From NCBI RefSeq assembly GCF_963678635.1, contig NC_087066.1:12694517-12758516 (forward strand): a stretch of 64,000 nucleotides of DNA, written 5' to 3'. Source of the DNA: Symsagittifera roscoffensis (Eukaryota > Xenacoelomorpha > Acoela > Convolutidae). The first letter of the stretch is position 1. Each line of letters begins with the position of its first letter. Of this stretch, positions 1 to 11,200 are shown piece by piece. Below the pieces are notes generated by a model. It was not told where the DNA came from, ran no database searches, and was given only the letters and a program-made list of their open reading frames with translations. A program made the position numbers and the translations under genes.

Positions 1-700
1 ATTTTTCGGGAATATCCCTCCATAGTGCAATCTTTCGTTGCACTTGATATGGACTGGACTAACTGCCATGTTCAACAGTCTCTTCATTGTTTTCCTAGGA
101 ATTGATATTGAATGGAGGTTCATCTTGCTCATACAGTTTTCTCAGAGCTATGTTTATTGCTTCTTTGAGTGTAACATTTGTATACAAACTCTGAACATCT
201 AGAGATATCACATTCTCATTGGGCTCTAGACTAAGGCTCCTTAAAATTTCTCTCGCTTCTAGTGAGTTGATTTCGATGTTTGCGCCTCAAAAAATTTAGC
301 GAGAAACTTGTTCAAGCTATAATTAGTGCAATCTTGCAATGAGAGGACCGATCTCAACGGGTTATTCTCTTAATGCACCTTCGCCAACCTATAAAGCCTT
401 GCGGGCTGCCCCCTAGTAGACCTCAACCTTGTTTAGAGATTCTCACTTATTTTGTCTTTTTTTCCTCATAGCCAACAACTCCTTATTGATATCTTTTTCT
501 ATCTTCATCACAATGTTAATAATGACTTGTTCCTTTGCTTTCGCTGAACTGATTTGAATCTAATAAATCATTAAACTTGATCTCGTAGGTATCCTTCCTC
601 ATTACACAAAAACGAACACCCGTTACCGCAACCAATCCTCTAATCTTCTTATACTTTCGGGCCATCCCAACGCCTTTGTCAGATAGTGTTTGTTTCAAGC
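1..700 (-). pseudogene. Penelope-like element reverse transcriptase, partial and frameshifted
   Basis: Reading the minus strand in several frames gives successive blocks of a Penelope-type reverse transcriptase. Around 700-520 is a segment containing VMRKDTYEIKFNDLLDSNQ. Around 450-300 is RLYRLAKVH then NNPLRSVLSLQDCTNYSLNK. Around 235-125 is the strongest block, VISLDVQSLYTNVTLKEA, whose LDVxSLYTNV core is typical of Penelope reverse transcriptases. Around 100-5 is KRLLNMAVSPVHIKCNERL. The frame changes and in-frame stops between blocks show a dead copy. The catalytic YxDD block and the GIY-YIG endonuclease would lie beyond the left edge. The order of blocks fits this family better than a LINE; family assignment is by motif memory, not by alignment. 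Confidence 0.62.
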
Positions 701-2590
701 TCTTAGCCTCTTAGCGTAGTCTTTTCCCACTACTTCGATCTCACAAAGGGCCTTCCCAGGGTCTTTAAGACTTTTGAGATTCGAAAAAAAATATGTCAAT
801 ATCGTCGAAAAAGTGTGTCTCATTAAATTTACCCCTGATAGTTCCTGGTAATTCAAGGTCATCAAGAGCTTTTACGGAACCCTCACCTTCCTTCCCTAGA
901 GGTCGATCTTGCTTTTCTGATAGATTCATTAGCTTCTTTTGATGGGTCTGTTTAACTGTTTTTGTCTGTCTTTGTCACCTGAGACTCAAGTATAACATAG
1001 CCGAAGGCCCTATTTTTTCAACCACACCCCTCTGCACTGCGCTTCTCGTCCTTTCTAGTTTGCCCTTGACGTTTTTATCATCTCTCCTTGCCTTGTTATT
1101 CTCCATTCTTAGAAGTTTTGTCTGAAAACTGTGTACTGCTTGTTTCAAAAACACCCTTTTTCCGGTACAGAGGTGGGTAAGTCAAGATTGGAGGTGGAGT
1201 ACAACTGTGCTCATTGTTTTGCATGCCACGAGAAATAAACCTCAAGTGACACATAGCAACACAATTAACACAACTCTTAATCACCTTCTCCGTTGGAGCC
1301 TCCTCGTCAATCGGTCCTACAGTTTCCTCGCCTCTGTAGACCAGTCACCAGCCTTCTTTTCTCCACCCTCCTTCACGTTTGCATTTTCTTTTGTGACATT
1401 CGACCAGAATGGCGCCAAAAAGCATGGCAACATCAAAATTATATTGAAGCAACTGAAAGGGAAATTTGGCAGTTTCGATGGATTAACAATATTATCGTTC
1501 AATTTGACGAATAAGGAAGGGTCAATTCGAAGTGAAGAATTAATTTTTGAAAAATTCGTTCAATCATAGAGACACGTCACGACTTAAAATTTTCGCGAAC
1601 ACTGGAACCCGTGAAAATCAGAAGAGACAAACTTTGGCTAGAAACTAGCAACATTGACTCTCGACAGTGAAAAAAAAAAGAGTGAATCATTTTTAGATTA
1701 CAATAGAGGCTGTCCAAAGTGTAATGATTGTAGCTGTACAATCGTTACCGAACGGTTCCCGAGAATTCGGAACGGTATCGGGAGGATTTTACCACCCTTC
1801 CAGAAGGACGACAAGACCGCTATTCGTCCGGATTCCAAAATCCGGAAGTGTCTCGTGAAGAAAACTGAAGTTGCATCCGGATATATTCTGAATTGAATTA
1901 AATAATATCAAAATTCTTTTCCAAATAATGAGAAGCTAGGAGTTGAGGGAAAAGGTTGATCCGTCTCCGATGGATATGATGATTTTTATCTACTGAACAA
2001 AAAAAAAGCAATGTAATAAATAAGTAGTAGCCCTGTTTTTAGGAGTGACCTCGTGGTCTGCGGATACTGAGACCCAGCCATGAGATCACTATTTTGCATG
2101 CAATTGAGCTAATCTGCTCGTTCTGGCCGATAGCCCAAAAATAGTAATGATTTTGTCGACCCGATGTTAAAGGCCCACTCATAGAACTGGCTTTGGTAGA
2201 GATGATTAAAAGCATATGAAGCTGTGATTAGATGCTAGCCAGTCGTTTCATAACGTAGCTTCATTTTCCGTCGATATGTACTTCCGGACGAATGATACAT
2301 GTTTCGTGTTTGAACAAAGCTTCGACAAATTAGCTGGCAGGTTGTCTTGGTGTTCGAACACAATCCGCAAAGACGTAAGATGCAGTGCCTGATATTCGTT
2401 CACCAGCTCCGTTCTTCTCCTCTTTGAAATGAGGCACCTCGTTATAGGGTAGTGTATGACACTTTTTTCAACGTGTATGACACTTTTATTTATCTTTCAG
2501 CAATGAAAAGAGAGAAAAGTAATGGAGATAGCTTGTCCCTTTGAGCTACGCCAACGTTTTGAACAATTTTTCCTGACCTTTTCTCTTTTC
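701..2590. other. No recognisable gene; low-complexity intergenic sequence
   Basis: Only short open frames with no recognisable domain occur here, for example 1207-1569 and 1654-1896 on the + strand. Part of the left side may still belong to the Penelope-like element. Part of the right side may be the eroded 5' portion of the LINE that follows. Confidence 0.4.
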
Positions 2591-2599
2591 TCTCGTTTC

Positions 2600-3510
2600 A
2601 TTGCTGACTTATCCAAAATTTTGCAAGAAACTGGTTGCCATGTGGTGTTTTACGCCGACGATCTTGTTTTTTCCCCACCACAATCTGAAAAACGTTAAGG
2701 AAGCCCTGGATAGACTTGCCAATTACTGCCATACCAACAAGCTCACTGTCAACATTGACAAGACGAAAGCCTTGAAGTTCAGGAAAGGAGGCAAAATCAT
2801 GCCAGAGGACGCCCTGTTCTATAGAGGAATTGCTATAGAGTACACGAATACCTTCTGCTACCTGGGAGTCAACCTAACACCAAAACTAGCCTGCACAGAA
2901 CACCTCAATGTGTTGATAGACAAAACTAAATCAACCGTGTTTGGACTCCAACAGAAAGTAAACCTTCAGAAAGTGTGCTTTAACTCGGCCCAGAGACTTC
3001 TGGAGCAAGTTGTTCTCCCAGCAGGATCATATGGCCTGAAAACATTCCTACAGATCGACACAGATAAGTTGGACGACCATTATAACAGAATTTGTGGAAT
3101 TTTCTGGAAGAAATGGGCTGGAATATCTGTTTTCAGCTCCACGAGACTCTTTCTTGAGAACCTATACTTCAACGATTACCTTGGCCTGAGGCAGGCCAAC
3201 ACGCGACATAGACGTATCTTTGCGGTATACTACACCTCGGGATGTCATAATATTATATGCACTAAAATTGGCTGTTATAAACGCGAAATACATGATATTG
3301 TACAGGAAAAAGGGTTTACAGCGTATATGGACTGTGTCTGCCGACTTTGTAGGCTCCAGATCGTTGATGAGGATCACATACGACACTGCATCTCCTTTCC
3401 AGAAAGCCAGGATCTACCTGGAAGACTCATCAATATCAGGTTGCCGCCCAAGCAACTGTGACATCGCGCTTCTACGTGCCAAGACTCTTGACTTGACTGA
3501 CTCTTAACAT
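2600..3510 (+). pseudogene. Non-LTR retrotransposon (LINE) reverse transcriptase, C-terminal part, frameshifted
   Basis: The catalytic reverse transcriptase box is present as VVFYADDLVFSP at about 2642-2677, with the YADD codons at 2651-2662. This box is in a different frame from the long open stretch that follows. A frameshift near 2680 joins it to about 250 residues with the usual LINE order: a helix with LDRLANYC, a KTKALKF segment, the FCYLGVNL turn (YLG motif), then thumb-like helices. The end has a zinc-knuckle pattern, CRLCRLQIVDEDHIRHC, as in many LINE C-termini. The endonuclease and the N-terminal half of the reverse transcriptase are missing. It is a 5'-truncated, inactive insertion; Jockey or CR1-like is likely but not resolved. 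Confidence 0.75.
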
Positions 3511-3603
3511 ATTCCATGAGCACTCTAATTATACTTTTCATATTTGTCTTTGTAAGACGTACAATTTACCAATTTACATTACATTATTTATCTTTCATAA
3601 TTT

Positions 3604-4018
3604 TGTACAGATAGCTTAGGTTTTTAAAACCTAAAGATGCACAAAATTGTGCGATAACGTTTGTTTGAATTTAGAATTTTAACGCATTAACAAAATATTT
3701 AGATGTAAATTTTTAAAACGCTGAATTAACTTACATATTAGCATGAACTTAGCAACAAAACGACATTTTAAAAATAAAAAAGTTGAAAACTCTGAAGTTT
3801 TTGACTAAATGAATAAAATTGTTACATAATAGTTGTTAAATTTTAATAGTAAATGTGAAGTGTTGATTGGTTAATTTTTTTATGTTTTGAAATAATGAAG
3901 TGTATGACTTTTTTTATGATCTTTGATCATTTTGAGCAGATAGATTTGGTTTTTAAAACCTGAAGATGGACAAAAATGTGCGAAAACGTTTGTTTGAGTT
4001 TACAATTTTAACGCATTC
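3604..4018 (+). repeat. Pair of about 85-bp direct repeats after the LINE remnant
   Basis: The segments at about 3604-3692 and 3932-4018 match closely. Both run from an ACAGATAG/GCAGATAG start through GGTTTTTAAAACCT, a TGTGCGA block, AACGTTTGTTTGA and a final TTTTAACGCATT. They lie just downstream of the LINE coding remnant, so they may be duplicated 3' tails of that element. Confidence 0.6.
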
Positions 4019-4795
4019 TCAAATGAACGATTAACACTGTTAATCGTCCCAAACATTAAATTTTCCCACTGAACTGTTCCAATAGAAATACGATGATGAC
4101 ATGAATTTCAGGTCATTCTGGTCGAATTTCACCTCTGGGTTTGAAGTTGTGACTGCGAGATCGTCGGATACTTTTTAATGTTGACGCTAGAAGTACCATG
4201 ATTTTGTGGCAAAGACGAGGAAATAGCCAGATTGTTTTATCTTATCAAGTATGAGATTTCGCCGTGCTGCGATTTCCGCTGTCCACTGAGGATACGTTTT
4301 TGTGTTGTAAACAAAGCTTGGTGGGGTTTTATTAGAAGTTTTTATTAACTACCCATGTTGACTGAAATGCTATCTATTAATGAATATTGACTTGAATGTC
4401 CCACCGCATCACTGTATCGAACACAAGAATTTATTAACTTACAGACAACAAAGTTCAGATCTGCACTGTTTATGAACACTAAAATTATCTCAAAAAATTT
4501 TTGTTTGTGTAAATCTGTTTTTCTCTGTTTGCGTAAATCAAGGCTTTGTTTCTTAATCTGGCAACTATGGTTTTAAGAAAAAAAAACTTCAAAATTAAAC
4601 ATTTTGTCTTCTGGTGTTTCATGATTTCAAGTTGTGATCCGTAACGCAGTTTGTCATAATCATCATTTTTAGAATCACTTTTGACCTTTTGCCTCTGCGT
4701 TTCCCTCGAAGCCTTTAAGGGCATTTTTGTTATTTTGATAAAAGTTTCAGACTGCAGATGGCAGTTTATTCATCTCTAGTTCTCCTCTGGTTGTG

Positions 4796-5344
4796 ATGAG
4801 GAGTTTCACATCTACCTTTCTCATACACCATGAATGGGAGGCAGTGGTTAAAGCAGTGCTTCAAAAGTACCCAAACTCGCAAAATGATCGCGTCGAGTCA
4901 ATTGATACCTTAGCTGTTCAAAATGCTTTTGAAAGTCAGCTCGAACGAATGGATAAATCCGAAAGTTTATTTATTTATAGACTAATGGGAACCAAATGGA
5001 ATGTTCCCGGCTGGATATTAAGATTTGCTGGAATCAACAGAGACGCATTGGTTCACGAAGCATTTGGCGTTTTTCCTCAGCGGAAAATATTTACTCATGT
5101 GTCAGAGAATGTTTCATTTTCGAGCATTATCAAAATAAAAGAAATGCTAGTGTACTCTCAACTTCCAAATGATACCTCGAAAACTGAACTGAGCCAAACC
5201 TTTTCCGTCGAATTGCCTCACATTCCTGGTGGTTTAACCGAATACTTCGAAAAAATGATTCTCGATTCGAACCAGAAGAACATCCATAAAGGCCGCAGGG
5301 GACTTCTTGAAGTTATAAAGAGACTCGAAACCGAAGAATCTTGA
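4796..5344 (+). CDS. PRELI/slowmo domain lipid-transfer protein (PRELID3-like)
   Basis: The 182-residue protein from the ATG at 4796 is a single PRELI/MSF1 domain filling the chain. Family members act in the mitochondrial intermembrane space, where with TRIAP1-type partners they carry phospholipids (phosphatidic acid or phosphatidylserine) between membranes. Family landmarks are visible: an N-terminal strand then HEWEAVVKAVLQKYPN (compare the family's H-W-E...KYPNP), a RLMGTKWNVPGWI segment, the NVSFSS strand, and a C-terminal helix GRRGLLEVIKRLE. The spacing looks closer to slowmo/PRELID3 than to PRELID1. The coding region has no intron. It stops shortly after the domain, whereas vertebrate PRELID3 has a longer tail. 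The GTG just before the ATG is not a plausible start. A pyrimidine-AG site at about 4744-4750 could accept a 5'UTR exon. The subfamily is inferred; the domain is confident. Confidence 0.82.
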   Translation: MRSFTSTFLIHHEWEAVVKAVLQKYPNSQNDRVESIDTLAVQNAFESQLERMDKSESLFIYRLMGTKWNVPGWILRFAGINRDALVHEAFGVFPQRKIFTHVSENVSFSSIIKIKEMLVYSQLPNDTSKTELSQTFSVELPHIPGGLTEYFEKMILDSNQKNIHKGRRGLLEVIKRLETEES

Positions 5345-5361
5345 AAGTAATTTCACCCAAA

Positions 5362-5367
5362 AATAAA
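5362..5367 (+). promoter_or_regulatory. Candidate polyadenylation signal for the PRELI gene
   Basis: An AATAAA hexamer lies 18 bases after the stop codon of the PRELI gene, a suitable place for 3' end formation of a short 3'UTR. Confidence 0.45.
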
Positions 5368-5867
5368 GTAGAGTTATTTTTGGGACTGAACGCATTCCTT
5401 TTTAAGTTTCTTATTGTTTTTGAAATATGTGTTTTTTTCACAAAAATTATATAGATTTTTTGATACCTACAAACGAAATGAAACTATTGAAATTAAAATG
5501 TTTTGCTCTACTTCAAAAGCTATTATTCAATCGACCATATCTTACAATATTTTTGATACCCTTGCTATGAGCATGCGTGTTGCAACGTGGTAGCTAGAAT
5601 TTTTTGCGTTCGAATTTTTATTTTTATGATGCTTCTCCTGAGAGATGCTCGTCTAATTGCATCAATTCGCTGCTAAGTCTTTTTTAAAATCTTCTTTGGC
5701 CAAATTTCAAACAGTTCTTATAATCGCATGTTTAATTGTTTTTTGAAATAATTGCATTCTTTTGATCGTATTTGTTCCGACCATTGAACTTTGTCTCCGC
5801 CGCTGTTGTAGTTAGCATTGTCGGCTTGTTACCGCTACTTAACTTTTTCGATGCAAACGTAAAATTC

Positions 5868-6552
5868 AGTTGTTTTATTTGGCAAATCGGTTACAAGACT
5901 TTTTTCCCGTAAGCAACTTTTCGTACACATTTCTCAGATAATTTGAAGTTGCCTTATTAGTTAACCTTAGAAACTTCGAGACATTTTCCCACTTGGCATA
6001 AAGGTAACGCAGAAATATGAAGTGTCGGAGATTCGTTTTTCTGCTTATGTTTTGTCGGCTGAGTTGCACATCGGGGATTTTTTTGTGCTGTCAGCATTTT
6101 CTGGCTTTTTTTCTGTCATCTGTAAAATAAATACTTCTTCGTGGTTTATTTTCATGGTTTTTCCGTTTTCTTTTTTCGCTTGAAAGCTTTGTTCCGCCTA
6201 AATGCTAACTGGTTATTTTTGTCGGCCGAGTTACCTTATTTTGTTCCGGTAGTTTTTGTTGCAAGGTTTCAAAATTTTAAAATTCAATTGCTCAAAATTT
6301 TTTTAATGACAACAATTTTATGGCATTTGTTTTGTTTTCGGATCACTTGATTTCTTTCCACTTGTCTTTGGCTTAGGTGCCGCTTGATAAGTACTAAATT
6401 CTTAAAATATCAATGGTTGTGTTTTCCGACTGTTTTTTTAAAATATTTCAGTTTCCATTTTTTCATTTCGTATCATTTTCTATTCGCTAGCTTGGAATGA
6501 TGCGCTTGCGTTTTATCGCGAGTGGTGCGAAGCTCCGCTTTGCCGCTGTGTA
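5868..6552 (+). repeat. Hairpin-ended short interspersed element, degenerate copy
   Basis: The left part (about 5868-5930) matches the degenerate 5' module seen at 20637 and 21015 (a TTTTTCCCGTAA...CAACTTT block). The right end (about 6521-6552) has the shared terminal hairpin GCGAAGC-TCC-GCTTTGC followed by CGCTGTGTAA. No coding capacity is seen. It is interpreted as a non-autonomous element of the family best preserved at 15040-15617. Confidence 0.45.
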
Positions 6553-7130
6553 AAAATTATTGTTTATTCCAGAAAAATTGATACAAAAATATGAAAATGT
6601 TGGTAGATTTAGTTTGTCTCGACATTCACATTTTCACAAACTTGTTTTTGACCGAGCGTCTTTCGTCTCATTATCTGTCAGCTAGTTTTTTGTGCTATGT
6701 TTGTGTTGTAATGCAAGTTTTCAGCTTTGGGTTGTCGACTTAAACCCTATGCTTGTCGACTTTTAGTTTCCGAATTGAGCATAACAGCTTGCATTCAATA
6801 TGTATAAAGCATCAGGGGACACTATATGAGCAGTACATTTTGGTTGATTTTCAGCTTCTTGGTTTTCCGCCTCATGTCGTCTTTTCTACCTAATTATTTG
6901 TTTCCTACAAATTTTTAGATTTATGTTTAAGGTCGATAAGATTCTGGCTCATATTTTAGAATGCTTATAATCAACCTCGCAAGAAACTCCTCAAATAAAG
7001 TCAGTTAAAATTAATCATGAAAATTCTTCCTATTTTCGTTTTTCTAGTTCCTTTTTTAGTTTTTTCTTCGTTCGATGTCATCTTCGCTATTTCTTCAGCG
7101 TCATGCTGCTTTAAACCTATACTTTTTGGA

Positions 7131-7170
7131 TCGCAAGTGGTGCAAAGCTCAGCTTTGTCTCTGTGTTAGT
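7131..7170 (+). repeat. Terminal hairpin of the same element family
   Basis: The segment ATCGCAAGTGGTGCAAAGC leads into a CAGCTTTG stem partner and a CTCTGTGTTAG tail. It corresponds base for base, with substitutions, to the ends at 6521-6552 and 15580-15617. Confidence 0.45.
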
Positions 7171-8200
7171 TTTTCGAGGACAATAAGTTTTGTATGCTCG
7201 ACAACAGTTGTCTTCGGTAAATGAATAACAAACAGAACTACCTTAAAAAACTTCAGAAAAAAATAAAACAAAGGTTTTTGCAGAATGAATTTTTGATTGT
7301 TGAAAATTTTTTCATCGGTAAGGAAACGCTGGATAAAACTTCCAAAATTTTTTTCCGCACTGAAATAAGTTTGTTTCCACCACTCAACTGAAAATAGTTG
7401 GGATATTTGGGAATAGTTGGGATCGTATTGGTTCTGACCATTCAAAATTCTGTCTCGGGTGTTTTTGTTTTTTTTAATCGTTTTTACGGAAAATTAGGTA
7501 CTGCCTAAAAATCGGAATGGGTCGAGTGATTCACTATGTTAAACCCCTTTCAGTCATGAATCGCAAAACATGTCTTAGTGTTGATAAAAATCGTTTTATA
7601 TTTTTTTGAGTTTTAGTCTAATTTCGAGGTTAAGTCTAATTTCGAAATTAAAATTTTTCATACAAGTAGTGAAAAACTTAGTTCAACTACGGAAAAACTA
7701 GTTTAGGAAGTTGCGTTTAGTGCTTCCTTGGCACTGAAAAATATTTAAAAAATTAATCCGCAAAAAAACTTATTTTTTCTTGAGTTTTATAGGTGTTTTT
7801 TATTTTATGATTTTTTGAATACAGCGGTTGTCGAGTATGTCTATTTTTTAAATTTTTATAGGCGTACAGTTTTCTCATACCACGCACAAAAATGACTCCT
7901 ATTTGAAAACATTTTTTGTTCCATTTTCATGAATTTGGTCGGAACATTATATGCTACTTGCACAGCAACCGGCTATCCTTGTTTTTAGTATGTCTATAAT
8001 GCTTTGGTTTTCTTTGCATGGCCTTTTAGGAATTGAGTCACAGATTTTATGATGCGTGTTTCTAGCGTTCGTTGTTTCTCCATCGCATGTTGTGCCAACC
8101 TCATTCGCCTGTGTAAATTTTGTGTAAATTTACTGCTTCAGGTTTTTGTGATGATATTCTTAGTTGTCTGTTGAATTCACACCAACAGGCGAATAGCAAT

Positions 8201-11200
8201 ATGTCAGAATCTGAAATCCGTAGAAGAGCAACCGGGAGTGGAGAGTCGGCCGACGGAGCACATAAAGCAGCTGAGGAAAATGAAATCACACCAGAGGAGT
8301 TTCAAAATTATGACAAGCAAGAAGCACCGAAACCTGCTCCTAGTACTGAAGATACAATAGAAAACAGTGAAATTATGCAGAACATTCCAAAAAAGTACAG
8401 AAACTACTGGATCCGATTTGTTGTCACGTGGATCTTAATAGGCGCTTTCGCAGTTATTGTGTATGGAGGAGCCATTCCGTTGTCAATTCTGATTTTGGCA
8501 GTTCAGCTAATATGCTTTAATGAGATCATCACAATAGGATACAAAGTGTACAGGACTTACAACCTGCCCTGGTTCAGAACCCTCTCCTGGTACTTTCTCT
8601 TCACGTTCAACTACTACTTGTACGGAGACTTCTTGTCAAACTTCTTCAAATATTATCTCATGAAAAGGGTGAGGGAAAATCCACGTTTTTTATCCAATTA
8701 AAATATATGTTTTTATAATTGTGATTTGAGAACACCTGCCTGATTTTAAGTTTATTTACTGATTCTTTCAGCCAAATGTGAGTAAAGTCAAATTATGAAT
8801 ATTGTCTACTCAATACAATTAGATTGCTTTCTCATCTGTTTTGCGCTCATCCTAACTGCTAATTCCATTGACGGGATCTATCCCAATCTAAATTTGATTT
8901 CCTCTCAATGTGGCAGATCTTTTAGGCGATTGGAACGAATGTTTTGTAAAGATTGAATCTTGGTAATTTGTTTGGGACTATTGCAGTGTCATAATATCTT
9001 CCATTTAATTATCTGATGAAGTTTCAAATCTGTTTCACTACATGCCGATCATGCTCTGTGGGTGAGAGGGAGATATAGATTGATTGTAAATGGATGTGCT
9101 GTTGAACTGTTTAGAGTGTGCTCAACACCCTTCTATCTGCAATCCTGTCCAAGCACAGCTTCGTCTCCTACTGCTTCTACTTGACTGGTGAGAAGGAAGC
9201 AAATCTATCATATCGCAACTTTCAAACATCAAATAAATCCCCCATATGAACTCCCTTATTCAAGCTCCGGGTTTTTGTGCTGACCAAATGAACACTCCCC
9301 ATAAAATCCCCTCCCTTTAGGGGAAGAGATTTATAAATTAGCCAGTAATGGGGGGTTTGATCTGATTGATCACTTGGTAGTTTTAGGGCGAAGGTGTGCA
9401 CATGTTTTCTTTAAACCTCGTTTTTAAAGCTTCAGAAATAGTTGAGAATCCGCTTGAAAATGACGTGTTTTATGTTTTTATTGATGGCAAAGAAAAGCTA
9501 AACTAACAAAATCGTTCTCTAGCAAAAACTAACAAAAGGTGTCAATTCGTTCTCTATTTCTTGGCCTTATTCTAGCATTCGTGTGGTTCATCCTGTCGCT
9601 TCGCCAGGGCTCCTACTTCAGCCAGTTCACCATGTTCGGCTTCACACACCTCGTCCTCCTGGTCATCACCACACAGTCCCACCTGATAGTGAGCAACCTA
9701 TTCAGTGGCATGATCTGGTTCCTACTTCCCGTCTGCTGTGTCATCTGCAATGACATCATGGCCTACATGTTCGGATTCTTCCTTGGCAGGACCAAACTCA
9801 TAGCGGTCAGTCATCTTGAACATGTTTAAGAGTAATGAACGTAGTGAGTACTCTTATATAGGTCTTGATTTTTTTTTTGAGGAAGTCATAAACTTTGTGC
9901 ACGCTCTATTTTGATTTTTCGCGGTTTGACTTGTGATTTCTTTTTAAGTTCAGTGCATTTCCATTGTTAAAAGGAAAACAAATTCCACTATCGAACAGCA
10001 AAAGTCTAAAGGTCAAGAGATACGTGATCGACTTATTATCTCGAAACTGGAAATTAATTATCAGATTTCCCAGCGAAATAAAAATTTTACGTATTGATCC
10101 AGGACACCTTGCGTTCAGTTATTTTTTCCAACTGTCATTTGGCTGTGTTCTTTTTATTGAATCTCTGTTGATGAAGTTGTGTGCTATTTGATTCAGTGAA
10201 TTACTGCGCTTCGATGACTCAAAGTCACTCGACCGAAAATCAAAAGACTTTGTACATATATTTTTTTCTGAAACGAGTTATTATGTACTTGCTTGCCGAT
10301 TTAGTTGAAACGTTGTTTGTTATTTCATAAGCTTAAATTGATACCAATCGTTTTTTGTTGGCTTATGAGTATATGCAATAAGACATCTGTTTTCAGCTTT
10401 CGCCGAAGAAGACGTGGGAGGGCTTCATTGGAGGTGCATTCTCAACAGTGTTGCTGGCAGTTGCGGTAGGACAAAACCAATTGAAATTCATTTAAAACTT
10501 CGGAAGAACTGGAAGTTTTTTCATCATTGACATGTTTCAGATGGCTCAATGGCTCTGCGCGTATGACTCCATGGTGTGCCCAGTCTCGGTAAGCGCCTGG
10601 TGGTTTTTTACGATATTGCAGAATCAAGTTGAAGACCATCTGAAAAAAAAACAGCTTACTCTCGAGAGAAAAGAACTGCAATTGTGTCCCTGTTAAAGAC
10701 GTACATGCATTTTTCAAGATTATTTTTTGAATGAACGAAATATGTTGAGTTTTCAAAAGAATGTCTAATTCGAGGTTATTTGTATCACGCTCGATGATAG
10801 TTAAATAAGGTTACTTTGCTTGTTTTTTTGAACGTTAGCAACTAAGAATCTGAGGAGTTTTATTTCTGTTTCAGTTGAACGAGACGACACACGAGATCTC
10901 CTACGAATGTGAGCGACACTACGTGTTCACTCTTCAAGAGTACGACATCTCTAATATTCCGCTGCTGAATGTCATCACCAAGAGACACTCCCTCCTCCTC
11001 TTCCCCTTTCTGGGCCACACCCTCATTATATCCCTGTTCGTGTCCATCGTGGGCCCCTTTGGAGGCTTCTTCGCTAGTGGCTTCAAAAGGGCATTCAAGG
11101 TCAAGGACTTTGGAGATGTGCTGCCGGGACATGGAGGACTCATGGACAGGTTAGACAAAAAACTGGCTAATGTTTATCAGGTTGTACTCAGAATTTAAAA

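Larger units (their letters stand above)
5368..8200. other. Intergenic region with no gene seen
   Basis: This stretch is T-rich with many stops in all frames and no conserved protein motif. It contains the hairpin-ended repeat at about 5868-6552 and a second hairpin end at about 7131-7170. Around 7948-7985 there is a block resembling, in inverse orientation, the sequence near 51353-51385 (GCTACTTGCACAG and TATCCTTGTT parts), so a further dispersed repeat family is present. An AG acceptor at about 8136-8141 could start a 5'UTR exon of the CDS gene. Confidence 0.4.

Noticed and set aside
3932-4018. A hammerhead ribozyme (CTGAAGATG...CGAAA resembles the core)
   Set aside because: The required CTGATGA core and the three stems are not present; it is a duplicated LINE-tail motif.
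10875-11198. A continuous frame over exon 6 of the CDS gene and its start of intron taken as a separate gene
   Set aside because: It is an exon with good acceptor and donor sites inside the seven-exon CDS gene; the extension past 11149 is intron.
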